35,010 bases of DNA from Polaribacter sp. WD7 (GTDB taxonomy: Bacteria > Bacteroidota > Bacteroidia > Flavobacteriales > Flavobacteriaceae), in contig NZ_QPEJ01000011.1 of assembly GCF_003335085.1 (NCBI RefSeq), positions 1 through 35,010 of the forward strand. The letters run 5' to 3'. Each line of letters opens with the position of its first letter. Position 1 is the first letter of the stretch. This document shows positions 23,730 to 31,924 of this stretch, piece by piece. The position numbers and the translations under genes are program-made. The notes under the pieces are model-generated. The model was not told the DNA's origin, ran no database searches, and saw only the letters and a program-made list of their open reading frames with translations.

Positions 23730-24608
23730 TTATTTAGAAGTCAAAGATTTGTATATAGTTTCTATAATTCTTTCTTCAGTAATCCAACCGCTATAGCCTC
23801 TATATTCTTTTGTGATTTCTATATCTTTCTTTATCTCTTCTGCAGTTTTTCCATTATCAATTTTTTGTTGAACCCTATTTTTTAATGTTACCAACATATT
23901 TTTGTATGCGATTAATTCAGCTCTATTAGATACGTTACCATGACCTGGTAATACTTTTGTATTATCATCTGTCAATACAATCATTTTTTTAACACCTTGT
24001 ATATAACCTTCAATACTACCTCCTGAGTTTAAATCTATGTAAGGGAATTTTCCTTGAAAATAAGCATCTCCAGTGTGCAAAACATTATTATTTGTAAAGT
24101 AAACCAAAGCGTCTCCATCTGTATGGGCATTATGAATATGAGAAATTAAAATATCGTCGTTATTAAGATGCATCATCATATCTTCTGTAAAAGTAATTAT
24201 AGGAAGAGCTTCTTTAGGAGAGGCTTTTCTGGTTTTGCCTCTTATAACTTGGTCTACACTCATTCTCTTACGTACATTTTTGTGAGCTAAAATTAGCGCA
24301 CCTTCTTTTTGCATATTTTCATTTCCACCTGTATGATCTCCATGCCAATGCGTGTTTACTAAATATGACACAGGTTTAGTTGTAATATTTTTAATTGTCT
24401 CTAAAATTTTTGGTGTTAAAGGAGCAAATTGATCATCAATCATAAAAACAGCATCTTTACCAATAAACAGACCAATATTTCCGCCCCTTCCTTTTAACAT
24501 ATATATTTGGTCTGATAGCTTGGTGCTTTCTATGTTAATTTCATTTTTTTGAGAAAACACATCAACAGTAAAAAGGACACATAAGATAAAAATAGAAATT
24601 GATTTCAT
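23730..24608 (-). CDS. Exported MBL-fold metallo-hydrolase
   Basis: A 292-residue metallo-beta-lactamase-fold enzyme with a signal peptide ending near DVFSQ (residue 20), so it acts in the periplasm or outside. The zinc motif THWHGDHTGG supplies His87, His89, Asp91 and His92. His162 (HNAHTDGD), Asp181 (HTGDAYF) and His223 (PGHG) complete a two-metal site. The arrangement is that of general MBL hydrolases, such as the SoxH-like group, rather than a clear class B beta-lactamase; substrate unknown. An antibiotic-hydrolysing activity cannot be claimed from sequence. Confidence 0.9.
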   Translation of the reverse strand: MKSISIFILCVLFTVDVFSQKNEINIESTKLSDQIYMLKGRGGNIGLFIGKDAVFMIDDQFAPLTPKILETIKNITTKPVSYLVNTHWHGDHTGGNENMQKEGALILAHKNVRKRMSVDQVIRGKTRKASPKEALPIITFTEDMMMHLNNDDILISHIHNAHTDGDALVYFTNNNVLHTGDAYFQGKFPYIDLNSGGSIEGYIQGVKKMIVLTDDNTKVLPGHGNVSNRAELIAYKNMLVTLKNRVQQKIDNGKTAEEIKKDIEITKEYRGYSGWITEERIIETIYKSLTSK

Positions 24609-24683
24609 TTTATAGAGATTTATAATATTTATTCATTGCGTTAGTCTTACAAGATACAATATATTTACAAAAAATTTTACCAT

Positions 24684-25130
24684 ATGAATATTGAGATTAA
24701 GGTTATTGAACCTAATGAAATATTAAGTATCATTCCACTACTATCTATTTTAAACACCAAAACACCTACTAAACTTTTAAAGAAAAGAACTTTAGAGATG
24801 GCAAAATTGTCAAATTATGAATGTATAGGTTTATATATTGATAAAAAACTGATGGGTATTTCTGGTCTTTGGTATTCTACAAGACATTATATTGGAAAAA
24901 CGGTAGAACCCGATCATGTAATTATAGACGAGCAATACAGAGGCCAAAATATTGGTAAACAATTTTTTAGTTGGATTGATAAACACGTTCAACAAAAAGG
25001 TTGCGAAGCGATTGAATTAAATGCATATGCCAATAATCCAAAATCTCACAAATTTTATTATAATGAAGGATATGCTATCTACGGATTTCACTTTTTAAAA
25101 GTCTTAAGAGACGATAAAAAATTTTACTGA
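24684..25130 (+). CDS. GNAT family N-acetyltransferase
   Basis: A 148-residue acetyltransferase. The acetyl-CoA pyrophosphate loop is EQYRGQNIGKQFF (residues 83-95, RGQNIG core), preceded by strand VIIDE and followed by the helix SWIDKHVQQKGC. The motif B region is ELNAYANNPKSHKFYYNEGYAIYG, typical of GNAT enzymes. The acceptor amine is unknown. It is a single gene, divergent from the MBL hydrolase and followed by tRNA-Gly. Confidence 0.92.
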   Translation: MNIEIKVIEPNEILSIIPLLSILNTKTPTKLLKKRTLEMAKLSNYECIGLYIDKKLMGISGLWYSTRHYIGKTVEPDHVIIDEQYRGQNIGKQFFSWIDKHVQQKGCEAIELNAYANNPKSHKFYYNEGYAIYGFHFLKVLRDDKKFY

Positions 25131-25148
25131 TTTTTGTTTTAAAAAGTG

Positions 25149-25178
25149 TTGCAGAACTCAAAAATGATTTTATATTTG
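25149..25178 (+). promoter_or_regulatory. Promoter of tRNA-Gly (TTG-N19-TATATTTG)
   Basis: TTG at 25149-25151, a 19-base spacer, then TATATTTG at 25171-25178: a full match to the Bacteroidota primary promoter. The tRNA begins 15 bases later. Confidence 0.83.
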
Positions 25179-25192
25179 CAGTCCTTTACCAT

Positions 25193-25265
25193 GCGAAAGT
25201 AGCTCAGTTGGTAGAGCGTCAGCCTTCCAAGCTGAATGTCGCCAGTTCGAACCTGGTCTTTCGCT
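25193..25265 (+). tRNA. tRNA-Gly (anticodon UCC)
   Basis: A 73-nt cloverleaf: acceptor GCGAAAG with CTTTCGC and discriminator T, D-arm GCTCAGTTGGTAGAGC, anticodon arm TCAGC-CTTCCAA-GCTGA with anticodon TCC, T-arm GCCAG-TTCGAAC-CTGGT. CCA is not encoded. Confidence 0.95.
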
Positions 25266-25266
25266 C

Positions 25267-25302
25267 AAAAAGACTTTATGTTAAATCATAAAGTCTTTTT
25301 TT
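25267..25302. terminator. Bidirectional terminator between tRNA-Gly and the rhomboid gene
   Basis: Arms AAAAAGACTTTATG and CATAAAGTCTTTTT are separated by six bases and followed by T. It starts two bases after the tRNA and ends two bases before the convergent rhomboid stop. Confidence 0.85.
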
Positions 25303-25304
25303 AT

Positions 25305-25961
25305 TTATAAACTTTTTAGTTTATCTCCAAAAAACAGTAGCAAAATAATAGGAATACCTAAACTTATAACCAAAATAGAATTGCTATTAAATAATGTAGG
25401 ATGAAGTACTAGCGTAAGTATAAAACCTCCCATAGCACCTCCCAAATGTGCAGAATGCCCTACATTACCCAATTGTTTTTTCATTCCGTAAATGGAGTAA
25501 AGTAAATATCCTACTCCAAAAATATAACCCGGAATTGGTATTGGAATAAAAAATAAGTACAAACTCATATCTGGATACAATAATATAGATGCGTACACAA
25601 TACCTGAAACTGCGCCAGAAGCGCCAACCGCAGAATAATAAGGTTCATCTTTATGATAATACAATGAATATAAACTACCTGTCAGTAAACTTCCCAAATA
25701 AATAATTACAAAATAAAGTGTACTTAAAAAATTGGCTACAATACCACCAAATAAATACAAAGCATACATATTAAACCCTAAGTGTGCCCAATCTACATGC
25801 AAAAAACCAGAAGTAAATACTCTAATTTTTTCACCTCCTAAAATTTTACTAATTTGAAATTTGTATTTGTCTAAAAAAGCATAGTCATTAAATCCCTTTA
25901 TAGAAACAAGTACATTAGCAATTATAATTAATAAAACGGCTTGATTAATAGTGTTCATCAT
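25305..25961 (-). CDS. Rhomboid family intramembrane serine protease
   Basis: A 218-residue, roughly six-helix rhomboid protease. The first motif, FLHVDWAHLGFN, holds His60 and Asn64. The nucleophile is Ser115 in the GASGAVSG loop, and the base is His172 in GHSAHLGG. All catalytic positions are intact, so it should cleave substrates within or near the membrane. Two adjacent methionines allow a start at 25961 or 25958; the -7 element sits so close that the message may begin about there. Substrate unknown; it ends at a terminator shared with tRNA-Gly. Confidence 0.94.
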   Translation of the reverse strand: MMNTINQAVLLIIIANVLVSIKGFNDYAFLDKYKFQISKILGGEKIRVFTSGFLHVDWAHLGFNMYALYLFGGIVANFLSTLYFVIIYLGSLLTGSLYSLYYHKDEPYYSAVGASGAVSGIVYASILLYPDMSLYLFFIPIPIPGYIFGVGYLLYSIYGMKKQLGNVGHSAHLGGAMGGFILTLVLHPTLFNSNSILVISLGIPIILLLFFGDKLKSL

Positions 25962-25965
25962 TTAA

Positions 25966-25973
25966 CAAACATA
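25966..25973 (-). promoter_or_regulatory. Candidate -7 element of the rhomboid gene
   Basis: The minus strand reads TATGTTTG, fitting TAnnTTTG, only four bases before the first ATG codon. No clear -33 element. Confidence 0.4.
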
Positions 25974-26044
25974 CTAAAAACAGATTAAGAAAACTATTTC
26001 GTTTTAAATTTATATACGATATTTGCAGAATCAAAAACTACTAT

Positions 26045-26965
26045 ATGTATTTTATTGTTTTTGCAATTTCTTACCCTTTTATCTGGCTATTTTCTAGCTT
26101 ACCCATGAGGATTTTGTATTTAAAATCTGATTTTTTATTTTTTATTATTTACTATGTAATAGGTTATAGAAAAAAAGTTGTTTTAAACAATTTAAATTTG
26201 GCTTTTCCTGATAAAACTTTAAATGAAAAAAGAAAAATTTCTAAAGATTTTTTTAAGCATTTTACAGATTCTTTTATGGAAACAATAAAGGCTCTTTCTA
26301 TAACAGAAGCAGAAATTTCTAAACGATATACCTATTCAAACCCTGAAGTAGTTAATAATATTATTGCTGAAGGAAAAAGTGTTGCTTTGGTTAGAGCACA
26401 TCAAGCTAATTGGGAGTGGTGTACTAACATGCCTCTTTTTTTAAATGCTAAAGTTAATAGTGCTTACACTACTATCGGTAACCCATATTTTGATAAACTT
26501 ATTAAAACATCTAGAGAAAAATTTGGCATAGATTGTTACCAATCTGCAAAAAGTGTAAAAGCTATTCATCGTGATTTTAAAAATAAAATTCAAGGAATTT
26601 ATCTTTTAATTAGCGATCAATCTCCTCAATTACACAAGGCTTTATACTGGACTAATTTTTTTGGAGTACATGTCCCTGTACACACTGGTGCAGAAGCTTT
26701 AGCTAAAAAATTTGACCTTGCAGTTGTTAATTGCGCTACAACTAAGATAAAAAGAGGTTATTACAATACAGAATTTCAACTTATAACAACAAAGCCTAAA
26801 GAAACATCAAAACATGAAATTACAGATTCTTTTTTTAAATTGACAGAAGATATAGTAAATAAGCAACCAGAATTTTACCTATGGTCTCACAAAAGATTTA
26901 AACATAAAGATCGATTAGAGGAATGGAAAAAATTAAAAATTTCTAAATCCAAAAAGAAAAATTAA
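26045..26965 (+). CDS. Lysophospholipid/lipid A acyltransferase family protein (copy 1)
   Basis: A 306-residue enzyme of the LpxL/HtrB-like acyltransferase family, which adds secondary acyl chains to lipid A or related lipids at the inner face of the cytoplasmic membrane. One N-terminal membrane segment is seen (about 3-38). The catalytic H-x4-E motif is HQANWE (His119, Glu124), followed by the family blocks SDQSPQ, FFGVHVPVHTGAEALA and LWSHKRFKH. It is followed 24 bases later by a paralogue (27% of the window's lipid enzymes aside, the first 125 residues of both align without a gap). Transcribed with it; donor and acceptor are not determined. Confidence 0.9.
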   Translation: MYFIVFAISYPFIWLFSSLPMRILYLKSDFLFFIIYYVIGYRKKVVLNNLNLAFPDKTLNEKRKISKDFFKHFTDSFMETIKALSITEAEISKRYTYSNPEVVNNIIAEGKSVALVRAHQANWEWCTNMPLFLNAKVNSAYTTIGNPYFDKLIKTSREKFGIDCYQSAKSVKAIHRDFKNKIQGIYLLISDQSPQLHKALYWTNFFGVHVPVHTGAEALAKKFDLAVVNCATTKIKRGYYNTEFQLITTKPKETSKHEITDSFFKLTEDIVNKQPEFYLWSHKRFKHKDRLEEWKKLKISKSKKKN

Positions 26966-26989
26966 CTTTGACTAATAGATCGTAAATTT

Positions 26990-27913
26990 ATGAATAGAGT
27001 TATTTTTTATGTAATCTATCCTATCATTTGGCTACTTTCGATATTGCCAATGCCTATTTTATATGGTATTGCTGATATTTTATTCTTTCTACATTTTTAT
27101 ATTTTTGGTTACAGAAAAAAAGTTGTTTTAAAAAATATAGCTATCGCATTTCCAGAAAAAGATGTAAAAGAGCAAGAAGCTATTGCAAAAAAATTCAACA
27201 AACATTTTATAGATTTACTTGTAGAAAGTATTAAATCATTTACTATATCAGAAAAAGAAATACTAAAAAGATATCAATATAAAAATCCAGAACTTGTAAA
27301 TAAATATGCACAAGAAGGTAAAAGTATTGCTTTAGTTAGTGCTCATCTTTCTAATTGGGAGTGGTCTACAAGCTTAGGTTTAGTATTAGACACTAATGTT
27401 TTTGGAGCCTATAGTAGAATACGAAATGATATTTTTGAAAACAAAGTAAAAGAAACAAGACAGAAATTTGGAATTAAAGGTGCTACTACTTCCAATTTCA
27501 TCAACTTAATCAATTCAAATTTTAAAAATAATATACAAGGAGCTTATATTTTATTAAGTGATCAATCTCCTAGACTTTCAAAAGCATATTATTGGACTTT
27601 ATTTTTTGGGACAAAAGTCCCTGTGCATACAGGAGCTGAAATGCTTTCTAAAAAACACAATATGGTTGTAATCAATTATAGATCTAAAAAAATTAAAAGA
27701 GGATATTACGAAGTAGATTTTGAATTAATTACAGAAACTCCTAATCTTTATAAAGATTATGAAATTACAGATCAGTTTTTAAAAATAACAGAAAGAAACA
27801 TTAGAGAGCAACCCGAATGTTATCTTTGGACTCATAAACGATTTAAACATCATGACCGTTATAAAGATTGGCAAAAGATAATGTTAGAAAAACAAAAAGA
27901 GAAGAAAATTTAA
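26990..27913 (+). CDS. Lysophospholipid/lipid A acyltransferase family protein (copy 2)
   Basis: A 307-residue paralogue of the preceding gene with the same layout: N-terminal membrane segment, GYRKKVVLKNIAIAFPEK, catalytic HLSNWE (His119, Glu124, the same positions as in copy 1), SDQSPR, FFGTKVPVHTGAEML and LWTHKRFKHHDR. Both copies keep their catalytic residues, so both are probably active, perhaps adding different chains or acting on different positions or lipids (inference). The stop codon lies inside the terminator hairpin at 27894-27928. Confidence 0.9.
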   Translation: MNRVIFYVIYPIIWLLSILPMPILYGIADILFFLHFYIFGYRKKVVLKNIAIAFPEKDVKEQEAIAKKFNKHFIDLLVESIKSFTISEKEILKRYQYKNPELVNKYAQEGKSIALVSAHLSNWEWSTSLGLVLDTNVFGAYSRIRNDIFENKVKETRQKFGIKGATTSNFINLINSNFKNNIQGAYILLSDQSPRLSKAYYWTLFFGTKVPVHTGAEMLSKKHNMVVINYRSKKIKRGYYEVDFELITETPNLYKDYEITDQFLKITERNIREQPECYLWTHKRFKHHDRYKDWQKIMLEKQKEKKI

Positions 27914-27928
27914 TTTTCTTCTCTTTTT
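27894..27928. terminator. Terminator overlapping the acyltransferase 2 stop codon
   Basis: A 17-base arm (AAAAAGAGAAGAAAATT) and its exact complement are separated by one base, with the TAA at 27911-27913 near the tip. The lysine/glutamate-rich C-terminus (QKEKKI) is partly dictated by the hairpin. It also faces the glmM end. Confidence 0.7.
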
Positions 27929-27951
27929 ATTTTAATTTATTAATATACTAT

Positions 27952-29346
27952 TTAAATACCTGCCACCACTTTTATTTCCGCTATAAAACGTTCTGCTAAA
28001 GCATCTGCTGCTTTTTGAGACTTTGCTTCTGTATATATTCTAATAATAGGTTCTGTATTAGACTTACGCAAATGAATCCATTCTTCTGCAAAATCAATCT
28101 TAACGCCATCAATCGTATTTACATCTTCACTTACATAAGTAGAAGCCATGGTTTCTAAAAGAGCATCAACATCTATTTGAGGTGTTAATTCAATTTTATT
28201 TTTACTCATAAAATAACTCGGATACGAATCTCTTAATGCTTTACATGTTATTTTTTGATGCGCCAAATGTGATAAAAATAACGCAATACCAACTAGAGAA
28301 TCTCTTCCATAATGTGACGCAGGATATATTATTCCCCCATTTCCTTCTCCACCAATTACAGTATTAGTTTCTTTCATTTTTATGACTACGTTTACCTCCC
28401 CTACTGCAGAAGCTGTGTATACGCCTCCGTGTTTTTCTGTGATGTCTCTTAATGCTCTAGAAGATGATAAATTAGAAACTGTGTTTCCGCCTCCCAATCT
28501 CCCTAAAACATAATCTGCACATGCTACTAAAGTATATTCCTCTCCAAACATAGAGCCATCATTACAAACTAAAGCCAAACGATCTACGTCTGGATCAACT
28601 ACTATACCTAAATCTGCATTTTCTTTAACTACAAGCTCAGAAATATCTGTTAAATGCTCTTTAAGAGGTTCTGGGTTATGAGGAAACTGTCCGTTAGGTG
28701 TGCAATATAACTCTACACATTCTACGTTTAATTCTTTTAATAAAGCTGGTATAAAAATACCTCCTGTAGAGTTTACAGCATCTACTACTACTTTAAAATT
28801 TGCTTTTTTAATTGCCTCTACATCTACTAATTCTAAATCTAAAACTTCCTGAATATGTTTTGCTACGTAGGAACTATCTTTTGTATAACTACCTAAATCA
28901 TCCACTTCAGAAAATTTGAAATCTTCACTCTCAGCCAAAGCTAAAATCTGCTCACCTTCTAAACCATTTAAAAATTCTCCTTTTTCATTTAGTAGTTTTA
29001 ATGCATTCCATTGTTTTGGATTGTGAGAAGCTGTTAAAATTATACCTCCGTCTGCATTTTCTAAAGGAACAGCAACTTCTACGGTAGGTGTTGTAGACAA
29101 ACCTAAGTCTACAATGTTTATACCCAAACCAACCAACGTATTGGCTACTAAACTGCTAATCATTTTCCCAGAAATACGAGCATCTCTACCAATAACAACT
29201 TTAATATTCTGTTTTCCTTTGTTTCTTTGTTTTATAAAAGCCCCGTATGCCGAAGCAAATTTTACAGCATCAATAGGTGTTAAGTTATCGGCTGTTTTAC
29301 CTCCAATTGTTCCTCTGATTCCTGATATTGATTTTATTAATGTCAT
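27952..29346 (-). CDS. glmM: Phosphoglucosamine mutase
   Basis: A 464-residue alpha-D-phosphohexomutase, annotated in Bacteroidota as GlmM: glucosamine-6-phosphate to glucosamine-1-phosphate, feeding UDP-GlcNAc, peptidoglycan and lipid A. Motifs in order: SGIRGTIGG at the N-terminus, the phosphoserine loop LTASHNP (Ser107), the metal loop DPDVDR, the sugar-binding GEGNGG, and the phosphate-binding RKSNTEPIIRIYTEA. The serine loop reads TASHNP as in active enzymes. A phosphomannomutase/phosphoglucomutase specificity cannot be fully excluded from sequence, but the GEGNGG loop favours this call. Confidence 0.88.
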   Translation of the reverse strand: MTLIKSISGIRGTIGGKTADNLTPIDAVKFASAYGAFIKQRNKGKQNIKVVIGRDARISGKMISSLVANTLVGLGINIVDLGLSTTPTVEVAVPLENADGGIILTASHNPKQWNALKLLNEKGEFLNGLEGEQILALAESEDFKFSEVDDLGSYTKDSSYVAKHIQEVLDLELVDVEAIKKANFKVVVDAVNSTGGIFIPALLKELNVECVELYCTPNGQFPHNPEPLKEHLTDISELVVKENADLGIVVDPDVDRLALVCNDGSMFGEEYTLVACADYVLGRLGGGNTVSNLSSSRALRDITEKHGGVYTASAVGEVNVVIKMKETNTVIGGEGNGGIIYPASHYGRDSLVGIALFLSHLAHQKITCKALRDSYPSYFMSKNKIELTPQIDVDALLETMASTYVSEDVNTIDGVKIDFAEEWIHLRKSNTEPIIRIYTEAKSQKAADALAERFIAEIKVVAGI

Positions 29347-29365
29347 GCTATTTTCATTAGTTACG

Positions 29366-29373
29366 CAAATATA
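29366..29373 (-). promoter_or_regulatory. Candidate -7 element of glmM
   Basis: The minus strand reads TATATTTG, a full TAnnTTTG match, 19 bases before the glmM start. No -33 TTG at normal spacing. Confidence 0.45.
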
Positions 29374-29418
29374 ATTTTTTTAACTAAAACCTCACTTTAC
29401 ACAAAAAAATGATTTCAT

Positions 29419-29452
29419 AAAAAAACCTAATATTTAAATATTAGGTTTTTTT
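29419..29452 (-). terminator. Perfect palindromic terminator after the frameshifted secreted gene
   Basis: A 34-base perfect palindrome (A7-CCTAATATTT and its complement ending in T7) lies 16 bases beyond the stop of the broken gene at 29469-29784. Confidence 0.8.
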
Positions 29453-29468
29453 ATTAGAAATTAATTAG

Positions 29469-29784
29469 TTATTTTTTTTGTTTTTTCCAATATTCTCTCC
29501 ATTCTGCTGCTTTTTCTTTTCCAATTACTTCTAAAATTTTTTTGCTAGCATTTTTTCTAACCTTAATTATTGCATTTTTAGTTTCCAATTCACTTTTTCC
29601 TTCAGCTCTAATCTCCTTTATTTGATTCTTTCTTTCAGTCCAAATTTTGGTAACTTCAATACCTTCTTCTTTTGATAAACTTAAAGCCTCAATAGCACCT
29701 TGAATTCCTTTTTTTTCTTTTTTCTGAGCAGTAATATTAACAGCTAAAAAAAAGAGTTACTATAATTATCAATACTTTTTTCAT
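29469..29784 (-). pseudogene. Small secreted charged protein, broken by one extra base in a T8 tract
   Basis: Read on the minus strand from ATG 29784, the frame gives MKKVLIIIVTLFF and then stops. If one T is removed from the eight-T run (A8 on the plus strand, 29746-29753), the frame continues cleanly for 104 codons to TAA at 29469-29471. The signal peptide MKKVLIIIVTLFLAVNITAQ is followed by a charged, helical mature part with KKGIQGAIEALSLSKEEGIEVTKIW and ending KAAEWREYWKKQKK. No other stop or shift occurs, so the break is recent, switchable or a sequencing error. The architecture recalls small periplasmic helical proteins of the Spy/LTxxQ type, but I do not claim that family. It sits between glmM and rpsA, with its own terminator. 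Confidence 0.8.
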
Positions 29785-29820
29785 TTTAAAAAGTTTAAGT
29801 TAATTTAAATAAAGATAATA

Positions 29821-29851
29821 AAAAAGCCAATACAAAATGTATTGGCTTTTT
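29821..29851 (-). terminator. Terminator after rpsA
   Basis: Arms AAAAAGCCAATAC and GTATTGGCTTTTT around a short loop lie 32 bases beyond the rpsA stop on the minus strand. Confidence 0.8.
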
Positions 29852-29882
29852 ATAAAATTATAGAATATTCTAGGGAAAAAAA

Positions 29883-31709
29883 TTATTTTTTACCTGCTTC
29901 CATTTTCTTCTTTAAATCTGCAAGACCACCAATATCTCCTAAGGTAGTTTTTTCTGCTTCAGCTGCCTTTTTAACGGCTGCTTTAACATTTCTTTTCTCT
30001 TGCTCTCTAAATATAGATGTATGAGAAACTACAATTCTTCTGTATTCTTTAGAAAATTCTAAAACTACAAATTCTGCTGTATCTCCTTTACCTAATTTAG
30101 AACCATCTTCTTTGTCTAAGAAACGTGTTGGTGCAAAACCTTCTACGCCGTCAGGCAAAGTTACAGTTGCTCCTTTATCATTCTTATCTTTGATTGTTCC
30201 TTCATGTTTAGAACCTATAGCAAACGTATCTTCATGAGCATCCCAAGGATTATCTTGAGTTTGTTTATGACCTAAGTTTAACTTTCTGTTTTCTACATCT
30301 AATTCTATAACTTGAACTTCTAATTGCTGACCAACAGTTACAAAGTCTGATGGATGTTTAATTTTCTTAGTCCAAGACAAATCAGAAATATATACTAAAC
30401 CATCAATACCTTCTTCTAACTCTACAAACACACCAAAGTTAGTGTAGTTACGTACAGTACCTGTATGTGTAGAACCTACTGGGTATTTAGTAGTAATGTC
30501 TGTCCAAGGGTCTGGGTGTAGTTGTTTAATACCTAAAGACATTTTGCGGTCTTCTCTATCTAAAGTTAAAATTTGAGCTTCTACTTTATCTCCAACTTTT
30601 ACAAAATCTTGTGCAGAACGTAAGTGTGTAGACCAAGACATTTCTGAAACATGAATTAATCCTTCTACACCTTGCTCTACTTCTACAAATGCACCATAGT
30701 CTGCTAAAACAACAACTTCTCCAGTTACTTTATCTCCAACTTTTAAGTCGTTATTTAAAGCTTCCCATGGGTGAGCAGATAATTGTTTTAAACCTAATTG
30801 AATTCTAGATTTGTTATCGTCAAAGTCTAAAATTACAACATTTAATTTTTGATCTAATTCTACAACTTCATTAGGATGATTAATTCTAGACCAAGATAAA
30901 TCTGTTATATGTACCAAACCATCTACACCACCTAAATCAACAAATACACCATAGGAAGTAATGTTTTTAACAACACCTTCTAATACTTGTCCTTTTTCTA
31001 ACTGACCAATGATTTCTTTTTTCTGTAATTCAATATCAGCTTCAATAAGTGCTTTATGAGATACAACAACGTTTTTAAATTCATGGTTGATTTTTACAAC
31101 TTTGAATTCCATTGTTTTCTCTACATATTGATCGTAATCTCTAATTGGTTTTACATCAATTTGAGAACCTGGTAAAAATGCTTCAATTCCAAAAACATCT
31201 ACAATCATACCACCTCTAGTTCTACACTTAACAAAACCGTTAACTACTTCTCCAGTCTCATGAGCATTGTTTACACGCTCCCAAGCTTTAATAACTCTTG
31301 CTTTTTTATGAGATAATACTAATTGACCAGAAGAATCTTCTCTTTTGTCAACCAATACTTCTACAGTATCACCAACAGCTAAACTTGGATTGTAACGAAA
31401 TTCGTTTAAAGAAATAACCCCTTCAGATTTAGAGTTAATATCTATAATTGCATCTCTGTCTGTAATTCTTATTACAGTTCCTTCAATTACATCACTTTCG
31501 TTAACAAAACCAATTGTTCCTTTTAAAGCCTCTTCAAACTCTTTCAATTTCTCTTCATCAACTTCATCAATACCTTCTTCGTATTTGTGCCAGTTAAAAT
31601 CAGCTAAAAATTGTTGTGGATCTTGTTTTTCTTCTACAGCAGATGTTGCTGTTTCTTGTACTTCAGTAGCAACTACTTGCTCCTCAGTGTTTTTAGTTTC
31701 TTCAGACAT
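29883..31709 (-). CDS. rpsA: 30S ribosomal protein S1
   Basis: A 608-residue ribosomal protein S1, which binds mRNA on the small subunit. After an acidic N-terminal extension (about residues 1-70) come six S1 domains of about 70-85 residues. The central ones are plain: GVVKNITSYGVFVDLGGVDG, GEVVVLADYGAFVEVEQGVEG and GTVRNYTNFGVFVELEEGIDG, each followed by L(V/I)HISD/SEMSW-type strands. A basic tail (KKAAEAEKTT) ends the protein. In Bacteroidota, which mostly lack Shine-Dalgarno sequences, S1 is thought to matter greatly for initiation. The candidate promoter lies about 125 bases upstream, giving a long leader. Confidence 0.97.
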   Translation of the reverse strand: MSEETKNTEEQVVATEVQETATSAVEEKQDPQQFLADFNWHKYEEGIDEVDEEKLKEFEEALKGTIGFVNESDVIEGTVIRITDRDAIIDINSKSEGVISLNEFRYNPSLAVGDTVEVLVDKREDSSGQLVLSHKKARVIKAWERVNNAHETGEVVNGFVKCRTRGGMIVDVFGIEAFLPGSQIDVKPIRDYDQYVEKTMEFKVVKINHEFKNVVVSHKALIEADIELQKKEIIGQLEKGQVLEGVVKNITSYGVFVDLGGVDGLVHITDLSWSRINHPNEVVELDQKLNVVILDFDDNKSRIQLGLKQLSAHPWEALNNDLKVGDKVTGEVVVLADYGAFVEVEQGVEGLIHVSEMSWSTHLRSAQDFVKVGDKVEAQILTLDREDRKMSLGIKQLHPDPWTDITTKYPVGSTHTGTVRNYTNFGVFVELEEGIDGLVYISDLSWTKKIKHPSDFVTVGQQLEVQVIELDVENRKLNLGHKQTQDNPWDAHEDTFAIGSKHEGTIKDKNDKGATVTLPDGVEGFAPTRFLDKEDGSKLGKGDTAEFVVLEFSKEYRRIVVSHTSIFREQEKRNVKAAVKKAAEAEKTTLGDIGGLADLKKKMEAGKK

Positions 31710-31832
31710 TTCTGAAAATAAAATTTGTATCTTGTTGTTATTCAGATTTTTAACGATAAAAACTTCAAGAGATGTTTTTAAAATGCATGCTATAAAATTC
31801 CTTTTTTAAATCTGTTATCGTAAAAAGGAGTG

Positions 31833-31840
31833 CAAATTTA
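31833..31840 (-). promoter_or_regulatory. Candidate -7 element of rpsA with a long leader
   Basis: The minus strand reads TAAATTTG, a TAnnTTTG match, 123 bases before the rpsA ATG. It implies a leader of about 115 bases. No well-placed -33 TTG. Confidence 0.4.
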
Positions 31841-31896
31841 CAAAAATCATTTGATTTTTAAAGACTTACAGCAAAATTAATCTCTTATTTTTAAAT

Positions 31897-31904
31897 TATA
31901 TTTG
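31897..31904 (+). promoter_or_regulatory. Candidate -7 element of the RidA-like lipoprotein gene
   Basis: TATATTTG, a full TAnnTTTG match, 20 bases before the ATG at 31925. No clear -33 element. Confidence 0.45.
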
Positions 31905-31924
31905 CAATTGATAATCAAAATATT

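Noticed and set aside
23730..24608. Carbapenemase or class B beta-lactamase
   Set aside because: The zinc ligands are those of general MBL-fold enzymes; nothing specific to true beta-lactamases is visible, so resistance cannot be claimed.
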